Positions 23,701 through 34,161 of a stretch of DNA of 64,000 nt are shown piece after piece. The first letter of the stretch is position 1; each line of letters begins with the position of its first letter. Location: NCBI GenBank assembly GCA_963966105.1, contig OZ014530.1:230033725-230097724 (forward strand), given 5' to 3'. The notes under the pieces are model-generated. The model saw nothing but the letters and a program-made list of their open reading frames with translations. It did not search any database and was not told where the DNA came from. This DNA is from Volucella zonaria. Lineage: Eukaryota > Arthropoda > Insecta > Diptera > Syrphidae. The position numbers and the translations under genes are program-made.

Positions 23701-26700
23701 CATATGCGAGCAATTGATAGACTTTTGAAAGATTGTTCCTCTTGCGTTTGCGCGTGAGTTTTGCGCTATTTTTTCATGAATAATGTTAAAGAAACCGCAT
23801 GGAAGTGCATCGCCGAAAACCTTTTTTGACATCAAAGGTCTTGATGAGTTGAGATGCATTCTGCATCGTCATCCTCTACAAGCGAAAGAGTTTGGCAGGG
23901 ATGTCTAAACGTCTAAACTAGACATTGGTCAATTTTATAGTTCGTCTCTATGCTGCCATACGCAGTCTTAATATCGATGATTATGTGGTGTGTATCGATA
24001 TGGAGCTCATGGGTTTTTTCCAAGATCTGCCACAGTGTGACTATTTGATCGCTGGTGTACTTTCTTGGCCCGAGGCCACACTGATATGGATCAATTATGT
24101 TGTTGACGAGCGGCTTTAGTCGTTCACACAATATGGCAGATAGGATCTTGTTGGCTATGTTAAGAAGATTGAAGCCTATGTAGTTGGGGCAGTTTAGAGG
24201 GTCTCCTTTTTGGAGGATCGGATAAACAATGCGGAGGTTCAATTCATCGGGCATACTTTCGTCCGATCATATTTTAGTGATGAGTTGGAACATGCTCTTT
24301 ACCAAGTCATCACCCACAGCTTTGAAGAGCTCGGCAGTCAAGCCGTCCGTTCCAGCAGTTTTCCTGGACCTAAGCTAAGATATTGCTGTCTTCACTTCAT
24401 CCAGGTCGGGTGGACGGAATTGTTGGTCTACATCGTCCAGGTTGAAAGGCTCATTTTGCTTGATAGCGGTATTTGGTTCTTTCCAAATCATCAGTATCAA
24501 CTGCGACCCTACTACAATGTTCCCTTATCCGTCTAAACTGGCTTTGCTTCGGGATTTGTATCTGTGCCGTGTTTATTTTTACCTTTTGGTAAAACTTCCG
24601 AATCTCATTCCTGGAATAGCATCTTTAGTGCTTCTATGCAGTGCCGCTTTGTACATATGCATCTTGCTTAGCTGGATGTACTTGCCGGCACTCGTCGTCA
24701 GAAAACGATCTGGCGATCTTTTGTGATTCTAGACGTCCGACGTCGAACTTCCTCACAGTATAAGCTTGCATTTGCGATATTCGGGATATCCACAACCTTT
24801 CCTTGGCTGGAATACGGTAGTCCGTAATGGTCCGATGTTGGCCCCTCGGAACTTTCGGACATCCATAGCACTGGAGGAGATCCTTGCGTCGATCACATTG
24901 TGGTATATTTGGTTAACAGTTGAGCGATCAGGAGTGCTCCAAGTCCCATTGGGAATATCGAGATGCAGAAACTGAGTGCCAGCTACAACAATAGTTTCAT
25001 CCAGATTAGCCTAAATCCGTTATCGAGTGTGATGTCGTGCAGGCTATACTTCCCGACACTACTACCAAATATGCCCTCTCTTCTTAGATTTGCATTAAAA
25101 TCGTCCTCGGCCATAGTTAGGGCACTGCTCGTAGGTCTTGTCCAAGAGCTCGTAACAGCTATCTTTAACGTCATCATGTTTCTTCTCTGTGGGGGCATGT
25201 GTGCATATAAAGCTAATATTGGCAAATTTAGCCTTAATACTGATTGTTCAGTGACACTCGCCCATGTGTCGGTAACTCAAGACTTCTTGTCTAAGTCTGC
25301 CTCTACCAACAAATCTGCATCCAAATAGGCGCTCCTTTTGTGGTCGATAGCAATCGTCCTAGTAGATGTCGTTCTTTCTCTTTTTGTCCGGCCCATCCCA
25401 TCGCATTTCTTGGATGGCGGTAATATTTGCTTTCCAGCAGTCCAGGGCTCCTCAGCACATTCCACGTGCAGATCCGAAGTTCGTTGTTCTTGTTTCATTT
25501 GCAGGGCTTATCAACAGTTGGTCTGCCCATATCCGAGGCTTATTGTTGCTTGGTAGTTTAACTTTCTTTTTCATGGCCGGATAATCAGTTCAATTATAGG
25601 ACGAGGGGTCGGTTAGACCGAAGCCAGTAGCCCAGTCGGAGATGTGATCTCTTTTCCAAGTCCCTGACCTAGTCTTGGAAATCCTTACCGGCCACAGCTC
25701 CAAATATTTCGGAGTAGCCCAGATAGGGTCTTGTTTGCTTTATTCCAGGATTTTACTACACCTTTGATTCCATCTGGGGAATTCATCCGCTGTCCCGTTT
25801 ATAACGCTCCTATTTTTGTCTACAGGTCAGCCCACGCGCTTGTAAGTGTTGCGAGTCGAGTCCAGATGAATATAGACCAGTACCTGATAGTTACCACTTG
25901 TAGGTAAAATAAGCACAACTTAAGTGTAGAAACAGTTACAAGACTGGCCATCGCCACGTTAACACCTCTCAGTGCCTATCATGTTCCTACAGTACCCAAC
26001 CCATAAGACACAAGCCGCCATTTTGATATTATTGTGATCTATTCAGGATGTATTGGGAAGAAGGCTCCATCTTGAAAGTTAATAAAAATTAGACATCGTT
26101 TGCAATTTCTAAGAGGGATTATCGTAAGCAGAAAATAGACCAATAGCATAATAACTTTCCTGTCAAAAGAGGAAAGGACTTAAATAAATCAACCTTCGAT
26201 TCAAGACATACGGATACACTTAAATCCGCAATACTACGTTAAGGTCTTTTAAATTATAGGTTGGCTTGCAAATACGGAAAAAACATTTACCTGGCTATAA
26301 GTTGGACTCTCTGGATCAACGTCAACAGTAGACAAATAATCTCCATGAGGCTCATCTAAGTTCGGTTGAACAGTGATTACGTAGAGGAGCTTCTCGCGTG
26401 CACCTTTTCGCATAGCATCCAGAGGGGTTGCGTATCCGGGACCATTGCAACATTCTAAAATATTGATAAAGATAAAAATAATAAAACAAATAAAAGATAA
26501 GTACAATATTATACGAGTGCTTAAGATAACAAGGTGTTTAGATAAGAAAATTAATTTTTTAAAACCATAAACGGCACAGGGGCTTGTCAACAATATTTGT
26601 ATAAGTGACTAATTCTTATCAATCACTTAGACGAAGCTTTACAATCAGATTATATTTAGTAAAAATTGTTGGCAGGCTGGTTAAATGAGCTACATATATA

Positions 26701-29700
26701 CGAGTATGTATCTATAAAAATTGTTTATTTCACGGGAATCGCAAATGCTTTATAGCTTGTAAAGTTCAAAGGAGATCCCTGAAAAAAGAGCTAATCACTA
26801 GTTTTCTTTACTATTTCCATATCAAAATTTACATTTCTTTATATTGAAGTGTTATTACGAACGCAAACGGAATACTCTATTTTATAGTTGGACTGTATCT
26901 TATCTGTTTAAGGCCTCACAGTCATATAAATAGCTATCAGTATAAGGGTTATAGGTGAAGGAAATCTTAAAATTGTATGTAAAATATTAGTTACTGGAAA
27001 TCTAAACTACGTAGGTTTAGGCTAAAAATTGGATTTGAAGGCGGCTAAGTCTCACACTATACTTGGCAGCGAAAAGAGCCCATTAGAATCCATAAAGAAA
27101 TTAAAATTCAAATTGAAGAGCTCGAAAACTTTGTATTGAAAAATATTCAATTTCTGAGTCGTTCCCATTAAAAATAGTCCTAGAAGTTTATTACAAAGTT
27201 CAAAGAAATATTTTCTCAGAAATTCTTATACTTAGATTTGACCATCGCCGGTCAACAAGGCTGATGTTGAATGTCTTTTGGTGGCACCCCTTTCTACGGC
27301 GTGAAGGGCATTTAATAGATCTGAACGTGATCCCAGTGAGGTGCAAAAATTAGAGAAGTATAGCATACATGTGTGTCACAGGTTCAATTACAAATACCAT
27401 TCTGTGAAACTTCTAAATGGTTTGTAAGTTATATTGGATAAGAATCATTGCAGGAAGTGAGCACTTCTGGCCTTTGATGAATCATTGCATTACAGAATTT
27501 GCTACCGGGTTACTGAAATCGATCATACCAAGAGCATGAGTATACTTAGTACTAGCAAATGTTTTGGTACACGAAATGAAGACATTCATTATCCAGAACC
27601 AATGAAAGCGTCTACTCAAACCTAATGGCTATTTGACATGAGACATTTATGCATTAAAGTCATAAGTCATCAAAGCCGTGGAGAATCGAATTCGTCGAAA
27701 TCTGCTACCAAAGCAGAAAATCATGTCTCGGGAGACGGATATCAGCAAGGACAGCATGTCGCGCATCTTAAAACGTATTTTGGGACTCAGCGTATACAAG
27801 AGACAAATTTTCCACTTACCCACAGAATCATTGAAAAGGAATCGTAAGTCAAAATTGAAAGCCTTGCTTCGTTAGCATTGTAGACTATTCCAAAATAAAC
27901 CGTGGAACTTTTAGCAAAACTCCGCTCCAGATCATATGAAAAAAACGATTCTAACTCAAAACCCACGTTCTGAACTTCATTTCCATGAATGATTGGCCAT
28001 CTGTTAGCTTTGACCTCAATCCACCAGACCGCAAGACTCTGATCCGTGCTGGAAACTATGGCTTGTACTACTCGATATATAAGTATTGAATCTTTGAAGC
28101 GCGCCCTTGTCCGAGCTGTGGAAAATTTTCCATGAGGTGAGTGCTGCAATCGATGAGTAATCAGCCAAACCGACCTTGTAGTTACAGGACGGCAAATATT
28201 TCAAATAAGTTGTTCTACAATTTGTAGCCATTGAATGACCCAATAAATGAAAAAAAGTTTTGAAAAACATTCATTAGCTTTCATTTTATTAGTCAAAAAC
28301 TGTGTTCCAAAACATTTGCTAGTACCAGGTACATATAAGCCTTTTTTCGAAGAGAAAACCTCGAAACATCTAGGCTTCTATTTTTAATCCTTTGCTGTTT
28401 GACAATGTAGACATTTTCATGGGGTGCTTGAACTAGTTATATGTAGGCCTAGTGATGAACTACTTAGAAAGAGTCATAAGGCGATGCCTTGTCTTTTCCT
28501 AGAGCCATACAGATTTCATGAGGAATGTCACGAAGAGATTATTCAGATCTTTGAAATGATAATTGCCTTGGGTGAATCATGAAGTTTTCCGATGCGTGAA
28601 AAAACAGTTGTATAGAAGTGTCTCCTTCCCCGTTATCCTTTCAGCTCTGGCAAAAAGGATTGGGAGAAATACTCAATCGTTGCGCCCATCTTAACATCGA
28701 AGATGATCCTTGTCATCAAGGCCACATATTCTTATGTCATATTCTTAACAAAGGTAACCCGTCGCACAAATTAAAATCAAAAATGATGTACAAAAAAGTT
28801 TCAATATACCACCGCTTTCCTAGTAGTCATATGTGATGCTATCCACGCAGCGATGTTAAAGCGAGGCAAGAATATGATGCCTTGTTTCAAACATGACATG
28901 GCTACTTTCGCGTGGGGTTGTAGAGCTTCTGCAGACAATTTAAAACTTAGAATGCAAAACAAATAGAGGGGGCTCAAGACAACTGCGTCAAAAACCAGAG
29001 CCCTTAGTTCTTGTAAGGAACTTTAAATTGCCAGACACGAGATCGAAAGAGTCGAAAGTTATTCGGATTTTTCTTGTCTAAAAAGCATCTGGGATGACCG
29101 CGCACCAATTTTTATTTGCACAGCAAAATAAGCAAAATTGGAAGTACATTTTCCAGCATTTTTAAATCATTTTAATGAATGAGTTAGTATTGTTGTAAGC
29201 GTTCTGTCACTTGATGTCTGAGCTTCCGGCTCTTGGCTGAATGATAAATTTACCAACATCGATCTAATTGGCGCTTACATCTTCACAGAAGAAATCGATG
29301 ATGCTACTTGTATCGGAGGATGTTTCCACAAGCTCATTGACAAATTCTATAATGAATGCCCTAAATATGATATTAAAGTCGCTTCAGGTCATTAACTGGT
29401 CAAGATAAGAAAAGAGGATAGCTTTGGCGGTCACCCGATTAAGGGAACTACTAAACTGATCATATTGCTATCGAAATACAATAAAATACACATCCAGTAT
29501 TATAAATGCCCGAGCTTTCCGAGCATTCCGACAACTACCTACTTCCAGCCAAGGTACGTCTACGGATATTTCAGACCCACATCAACAGAAAAACGCCCTG
29601 AGGAGATTTAACAATAAACGGCTTCAACCGCAACAACGCGTCAGAACGTTAGCCGTTCGCGTCAACATCTTTGTAACCAGTATTTAGTGCTTAAGATCAG

Positions 29701-31153
29701 TGGCATTGGTGCAGCTTATGTGTATGCAACTTATTTGCTAGGTTTAATATGATCTCTCCCTCAGAATCTCCTGATTTAATGAAGAGTGTCACATATCTAT
29801 GGCGCTTGAGCATGGGCGCCAGGGAAGGCGTCTGTCTAATCCTTGCTCGTTTTGAGCAAGATTTTTCGGCTGATTTTCGGTTGCGTTTGTGTTAAAGGGC
29901 TTTAGAGGAGGAGATATAACAGCAAACTCAACGGCGCACACAAGAAAAAGATGATGCTATCGAGAAGTGGAAGGAGACTTAAACCATTTTGGAGCGTGGA
30001 ACTGTAGTTAGTTGAGTAAAGACCACACTAACTAGAGAGATTAATTAGTGGAGGGTTAAGTCCATATTGGCTGTAGTACAACCTAAGTAAATAACTAAGC
30101 TCCCAATGAACACGAATATAGAAAACAAGATTCAATTACGAGATTTGCGTCTACGTGCAGTATTTATTAGATATGCTATGTTTAGATTAGCGAATATATT
30201 AAATCCTAATGCGTAATATTCAATATGAACAATAAGGGATGCAAAGAGTCAAGCAGTTAGTTGAAAGAAATAAGGGAAACAAAAAAAATCAAAAAACACC
30301 ACCTTTTCTCGATACGACTAGAAAATCAAGATCATTTCGTCTACTGAGAAGAAGTTTTCTGCATTCGATTTCTCAGAATTACGTTGTTGTAGATCTCAGT
30401 ATGAATAGATTATAAGAAGACGTGAATCGGGTGACACTGATGTTTACATTCTATTACATTGTATGTAGATACTTGTTTATTTTATCTTTTCACAACACCT
30501 TAGGATTAAGACATTACGTAATAATTAAGTAGACCAGTAAAAGATTTAAATAACTCTTAACACAGAAAAAGGTATAATAGGCTGTGAAATCTTTTGATCT
30601 TCATGCTAATATTTTGTTATTAATTCTTGTATTTCAATATGATTTTCTTAAAATACCCTCTGTGTATAAGATCTAACAGAAATTTCTGCCTAATCATTTC
30701 ATATCATGCAACTTTGCCCTTGAAATGTTAACAGCAAGAAGCCAAAGCAGGGTTGGGCTGTTTGTTGATAATGTTTTCGCTTTATTATATTTTTTACGTG
30801 TCAGCGTTTGGAGCACCTCGGGCAAATTAAGTACGTGCTTTGCATGCGTATCACATTCCTAGATTCCATTACTTTGAATTTTTAAACATCTCGAAATTAG
30901 GAAGATAAATAGCTCTGGGGATCAAATTAGCGTTCATTTGTATATTTCTATAAAAACAACCACTCATACAGACGTAATCTGTTGTACTATATACATACGT
31001 ATAATTATATGGAGAATGATGTCTGATTAAAGAACTTGTGAAATAGTCGAAAGATTTCCGTTTAGACCAAAAAACAATAAAAAATAATAAGTTTCTAAAC
31101 GATATTAACCGGTTTTGAAATTTCCCATTTTACTCACTTTTTCCCTTAACCAT
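20547..31153 (-). CDS. SELENBP1: Selenium-binding protein 1 / methanethiol oxidase homologue, six-exon gene
   Basis: This is the one clear host gene. Six minus-strand exons join to a protein of about 485 residues. The family is a cytosolic beta-propeller that oxidises methanethiol to hydrogen peroxide, formaldehyde and hydrogen sulfide, and binds selenium through a cysteine. Signature segments are GPGYATPLDAM (residues 10-20), DYLSTVDVDP, ELHHSGWNACSSC (about 73-85, the last cysteine matching the selenium-binding position), HTSHCLANG, YDFWYQP, PLEVRFLHDP, ILLSLDDRFLY, WLHGDVRQYD and RYPGGDCTSDIW near the end. All five introns are GT-AG and phase-consistent: 4683, 4295, 53, 58 and 60 bp. No stop or frameshift is seen. 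The first exon is the least certain part. An RTE relic fills much of intron 2 and an LTR element begins about 375 bp upstream of the start. Confidence 0.93.
20805..20930 (-). CDS. SELENBP1: SELENBP1 homologue, exon 5
   Basis: Exactly 42 codons between TTATAG and GTAAGG: EQPAPRIIKGRRLEGGPQMM, QLSLDGKRLYISTSLCSPWD and KQ. The GGPQM and GKRLYI-TS-WDKQ blocks are conserved in the family. Confidence 0.92.
20989..21472 (-). CDS. SELENBP1: SELENBP1 homologue, exon 4
   Basis: Acceptor TTTTACAG; the leading T completes the arginine codon. It encodes GWDENDRTDLSQYGCRINFY, then TPLEVRFLHDPKQPQGFVGC, DILLSLDDRFLYVNSWLHGD, VRQYDVTDPENPKLISQLFL and KVIEDKELK, and ends at donor GTAATC in phase 0. Strong family match throughout. 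Confidence 0.93.
21526..21995 (-). CDS. SELENBP1: SELENBP1 homologue, exon 3
   Basis: Acceptor TTATTCAG, then VVHRTFTNEKNNELHHSGWN and ACSSC with the selenium-ligand cysteine, HTSHCLANGNIMIST, GYDFWYQP and SSEWGAPKLWR. It ends within an arginine codon at donor GTAAGT (phase 2). No lesions. Confidence 0.93.
22000..23150. other. SELENBP1 intron 2, part without recognised features
   Basis: AT-rich intron sequence between exon 3 and the RTE relic. Nothing assigned. Confidence 0.5.
23160..25650 (-). mobile_element. RTE-type non-LTR retrotransposon relic in SELENBP1 intron 2
   Basis: Same strand as the host gene. Read 5' to 3' it has an endonuclease near 25230-24800 (ALYAHMPPQ in one frame where AHAPTEE is usual, then GREDDFNANL-type remnants and GKYSLHDITLDNGFRLI). 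The reverse transcriptase follows, with NLRIVYPILQKGDPLNCPNY (24240), DPYQCGLGPRKYTSDQIV (24080) and DIKTAYGSIE (23965). Next come CGFFNIIHEKIAQNS (23800), a palm strand reading LLAYANNIDKI (about 23710-23680, where YADD is expected) and FVYLGSAIN (23490). The 3' part LRWLCHVERI plus GRPQLRW (23430-23300) ends the order. This is the RTE clade layout. The loss of the aspartate pair and many frameshifts show it is dead. Confidence 0.85.
25651..26290. other. SELENBP1 intron 2, distal part
   Basis: Possibly the 5' leader of the RTE relic up to about 25860. No further feature recognised before exon 2. Confidence 0.35.
26291..26454 (-). CDS. SELENBP1: SELENBP1 homologue, exon 2
   Basis: Acceptor TTTTAG precedes AATGTTGC; the exon encodes CCNGPGYATPLDAMRKG, then EKLLYVITV and DYLSTVDVDPESPTYSQ, and ends CAG before donor GTAAAT in phase 0. 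It holds the conserved N-terminal GPGY block of the propeller. Confidence 0.9.
26455..27630. other. SELENBP1 intron 1, proximal part
   Basis: AT-rich intron sequence with scattered ACGAGTA words. Nothing assigned. Confidence 0.4.
27640..28215 (+). pseudogene. Tc1/mariner-superfamily transposase relic (WPS-SPDLNP type)
   Basis: Two ends of a transposase with the middle deleted. At 27678-27875 the helix-turn-helix part reads ENRIRRNLLPKQKIMSRETD, then ISKDSMSRILKRILGLSVYK. At about 27985-28200, across frames, come NDWPSVSFDLNPPD (third catalytic acidic residue region), ESLKRALVRAVENFPHEV and AAIDE. The first and second catalytic aspartates lie in the missing part. It is antisense to the host gene and sits in its first intron. 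Confidence 0.7.
28220..29235. other. SELENBP1 intron 1, no recognised feature
   Basis: A 72-codon frame at 28618-28836 has no recognisable domain. Nothing else assigned. Confidence 0.4.
29240..29680 (+). mobile_element. RTE endonuclease fragment in SELENBP1 intron 1
   Basis: The frame reads AYIFTEEIDDATCIGGCFHK, then FYNECPKYDIKVASGH, matching RTE endonuclease up to the GDFNA position (here GH). It then jumps, after an internal deletion, to SDNYLLPAKVRLRI near 29530, the SDHYLV catalytic region at the end of the domain, and the linker RRFNNKRLQ. Only this 0.4 kb remains. Confidence 0.65.
29690..31130. other. SELENBP1 intron 1, distal part
   Basis: No coding sequence or named repeat recognised in this AT-rich stretch. 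Confidence 0.4.
31138..31153 (-). CDS. SELENBP1: Proposed first coding exon of the SELENBP1 homologue (16 bp)
   Basis: The minus strand reads GATCAAAATGGTTAAGGG, giving MVKGK plus one base, then the donor GTGAGTA. The next exon needs a leading single base to complete a codon ending AA, and the A supplied here makes AAA (lysine), so the join reads MVKGKKCCNGPGY. That matches the lysine-cysteine start seen in the human protein. The CAAAATG context is an excellent fly start. Because the exon is tiny and 4.7 kb away, a different upstream exon remains possible. Confidence 0.5.
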
Positions 31154-31312
31154 TTTGATCTGATTTAGTACTCCAAAAATATCTATGTATAAACTTTGCT
31201 CTTGATAAAATAAATTTAAAATCAAAAACGAATTACCGCACACGACAGAAAAACAGTGCACATGAAATGACAACCGACAATTGACTAATCACTAAGTACA
31301 GTACAAGTTTTT

Positions 31313-31320
31313 TATTTATA
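31313..31320 (-). promoter_or_regulatory. Candidate TATA box for the SELENBP1 homologue
   Basis: The minus strand reads GTTTATAAATAAAAAA about 160 bases upstream of the proposed ATG. No convincing initiator was found 25-30 bases downstream, so this is only a candidate in an AT-rich context. Confidence 0.22.
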
Positions 31321-31572
31321 AACAAACATGGTACCGACCGGACCAACAAGTATTTAAAAAAAAAATTAAAAGAGATAAATGTTTTGATAGAATAGGGAGA
31401 ATCGAATAAATGAGAAAACTGATAAAGTAAATTAATAGAAACGCTCAGGTCGTGTGGCAAAAAGCTCTTCTTCAAGTCCACAATAAGTGATCGTTGATGT
31501 AGTTAAAAGCTAACAAAAAAGCACAAGATGTCACTACGTGAGTTTGTGGGGAATAGGCACCAGCGCTCCTAA

Positions 31573-31694
31573 GAGCGGGTAGTAGTAAAATAGACAGTTG
31601 ATATTTAAACGAACGAAACCAGACACGATTACTTTGTTACTGTCTGCCAGCGGACATTTTCATTTGCCTTTTGTAATTCGAGAAAGCAGAATAG
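31573..31694 (+). repeat. 5' LTR segment of the gypsy-type element
   Basis: Shares GAGCG-GTAGTAGTAAAA and ACAGTTGATATTTAAACGAA with 40325-40445, differing at roughly one base in nine by eye. Homology stops after GAATA, so the LTR's 3' part is lost here. Confidence 0.8.
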
Positions 31695-31739
31695 TATGGC
31701 TCTTTATCTTTTAAAGACACTCTCAAAGAGGAAACAACG

Positions 31740-32330
31740 CTCCAGATGACTTCCCCATCAAACGATTCAGCCCCAAATCTACAGACCGAAGCCAGTTTTA
31801 TCGGAACTCTCCAAGTCCTCAAGCTGGCACAACCTTTCGGACGCATTATGCCGGCGCGGCGAGGTGGTTTACAATTGCCGAAATAGCATTTGCATTGCAC
31901 CGGATCACATCTGATGAGACTCGTTTCAGACACGTGCTGTTAAACTTCGATTGTGATATGGTCTCCGTCATCGCCGATGTCGTTAATTCACCTCCACGAA
32001 CTGAAAAATATGAAACAATTAAAAAAAGAATTATTGCCAGTTTCGGAGATTCAGCAGAGCCTCAACTTCGCTGCTCCTACGTGGGCAGACGCTCGGCGAC
32101 GAAAAACCATCCCTTTTCCTCTAGAGACTACGCAATTTGTCAAGGGGACAGGTAAGTTATCCCGTACTAAGAACCATACAATGTTCGAGGTATTCTAGCT
32201 GCATACGCCATGATTTAACCTTCTGGAGTAACTCATGCTTCCAGATGCGAAGACACCACGACAAAATCAACTGCTACAGTAACAATAGGACTAGACACTG
32301 GTGAGACTAGCCGAACAGAGATAAACGAAC
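31740..32330 (+). pseudogene. Gypsy-type Gag, broken
   Basis: From about 31850 the frame reads ARWFTIAEIAFALHRITSDE, then FRHVLLNFDCDMVSVIADVV and PPRTEKYETIKKRIIASFGD, the capsid segment of insect Ty3/gypsy elements (a W-F-AE-F pattern, then a YE-LK-RI block). A frameshift near 32070 breaks it, and the following frame reads ETTQFVKGTGKLSR. It would have formed the particle shell. It is dead. Confidence 0.75.
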
Positions 32331-32439
32331 TATGACTAGCTATCGAAATCTTGTCACACGAGGTCCACGAAAACCAATTCCGTCTTCGCAACGGTAACGA
32401 CAGCAATAAATGCAGAAACCGATCAACATCCCGCTAGCG

Positions 32440-32735
32440 CAACAATGCAAACTCGGATTACTGCTATTATCACAATCAATTTGCTGATAAAGTCCGAAAT
32501 TGTCATCCACCATGCCGTTGAAATCAGCGGCATGGAAACTAGTTTCGTCGGCGCGAATCGAAGTAGCCGCCGACGTATCTTCAACCTCGAAACGCTTACT
32601 TGTTGCAGATCGAAAGACAGGAATTCGGTTTCTATAACACAGGAGCCGACGTCTAGGTGATACCACTACAAACCCAGAAAAAAACGGTGCCTACTGAACG
32701 CAAACTTTATGCACCAAACCAAACTAGAGTTGTGA
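32440..32735 (+). pseudogene. Gypsy-type zinc-binding motif and protease N-terminal part, broken
   Basis: The frame at about 32455-32530 reads NSDYCYYHNQFADKVRNCHP followed by PC, a zinc-binding motif typical of this gypsy group. At about 32590-32660 RLLVADRKTGIRF leads into NTGADV, where the protease active-site DTGADV is expected: the aspartate codon has become asparagine and the frame is shifted. KLYAPNQTRV (32700-32735) is the next protease strand. The coding sequence ends abruptly where the mariner begins and resumes at 38350. Confidence 0.75.
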
Positions 32736-32857
32736 GTGAAGCAACTTTTGTTATTGTGAAAAAAAGAAAATGGATTCAAAGCAATTTCGTGTGTTGATTT
32801 ATCATTGCTTTTTGATGGGAAAAAATGCAGCCGATGCAGAAAAATGGCTTGATAAGT
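32735..32857 (+). mobile_element. Irritans-type mariner, 5' piece
   Basis: A short leader, then ATG at 32770 and MDSKQFRVLIYHCFLMGKNA, then ADAEKWLDK, the N-terminus of irritans-subfamily mariner transposase (Himar1 relatives). It is cut at GATAAGT by a non-LTR element and continues at 37401 with CYPDSAPAERTIRKWIEKF. The left terminal repeat is missing: nothing like GGCTGAAAAGTCC is seen before the leader. Confidence 0.85.
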
Positions 32858-33105
32858 TGAAATTCTGAAGGTAATAAAGAAAGAGGGTGACAGAACGTCA
32901 TTGAAGTGAAAGTGGAAGCAAGAAATTTATCTCCGGATCAAAAAGCAAAAAAGAAAAGTGTTTTAAGAGAAAGTGAATTGAGGAAACACATTCACCTTAT
33001 AAATTAAGAGACGCTTTACCTCAGGCAATTGAAATTCGAGTAAGTTCTAACACCTAAGCTATTTTATAGTCAAGTTAAAAATTCCATCATTAAACTAACC
33101 TATAA

Positions 33106-34161
33106 ATGGTAAAAAGAGGAATATCCCACACCTCTCCGGAACACCCAGGAAACAAAAAACGCCACCAATGCTTGAGTGAAATTGAACCAAAACTCGCTAT
33201 GGGATCTACTTCTACTCTGAGTGTTGAGAGAATGCAGGAAATTCTACTCGAAAACAACAAAAAACTTGTGGAACAATTAGCCTTAAAGGCAGATCTGCAA
33301 GATTTCTTTAAACAAATCTCAGTATTGAGTATACGACAAGAAGAACTGGAGTAAAAAGTTGTGTATCTGGAAGAACAAAACAAACGTCTTGGGAACCAGC
33401 TTGACCGACTCGTACAGATGGGTACTGAAGCGAATCTTGTTGTTCACCTGCCTGTTGAAGATCAAGTAGAAATGAGCGAAAAGGCAAAATCCATTTGCGC
33501 CGGGTTAGTTGACTCAACTCCGAATCAAATCGTCGAGTCTGCGTATAGGATACACAGCCATAACACGAACAAGTCTACGATGGTTCTAAAGATGAGATCG
33601 AAGGAGTCTGCCTGGAGCGTGATGAGGAATGCCTTCAAATTGAAGGGTACTAGAATAAGCATCCAAAAAGACTTATCCTTTAACGTTAGACAACGTCGGG
33701 CAAAAATGATTCCAATCATGAAGGAGCTTCGTCAAAAAGACGCATCAATAAAAATTTCTGTACGGGATTACAAGCTCCACATTTCCAAGAATATCTTCAC
33801 TTGGGACACGGCGCTTGGATTGAGGTATGGTGAAAAAAGTGGCATTGAAATAATACAATCTATTTTTGGTGACATTTCGTTAAATAAAAATCTTTTTATT
33901 AATGAAATCAGAAGTACAAACAAAACAGCTACGAAAGAGAACACTTCTCACAAAACTTCAAATTTGATGGCTAATGTCAATCGCAGCAGTGATGCCAAGC
34001 TTAGCAAAACACCAATATGCGAAAAATCTTTGGGTCCATGCACAAGCTCTAAGGCGGCTGTATACAATGTATCAGGTTTAAAAAACAAAACGAATTTTGT
34101 AACATTTTTTAATTATGTAAAAATTTTGATATTTTTGTATTATTTGAAACACATCTATTAG
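33106..34161 (+). pseudogene. Family D ORF1, coiled-coil RNA-binding protein with one internal stop
   Basis: ATG at 33106, TAA at 33352-33354, then the same frame stays open to 34161. Residues about 40-110 form a heptad-rich coiled coil (MQEILLENNKKLVEQLALKA and VVYLEEQNKRLGNQLDRLVQ). Then a compact domain follows with NQIVESAYRIHSHNTNKSTM, IVESAYRI-type and DLSFNVRQRRAKMIPIMKEL blocks, resembling the RNA-recognition-like part of L1-type ORF1 proteins. It would coat element RNA as a multimer. Apart from the single stop it looks intact. The final 50 residues after about 33900 are low in similarity to anything I know. Confidence 0.7.

Noticed and set aside
28618..28836. 72-codon frame as a gene inside intron 1
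   Set aside because: No domain, no promoter or splice evidence, antisense to the host gene; likely chance.
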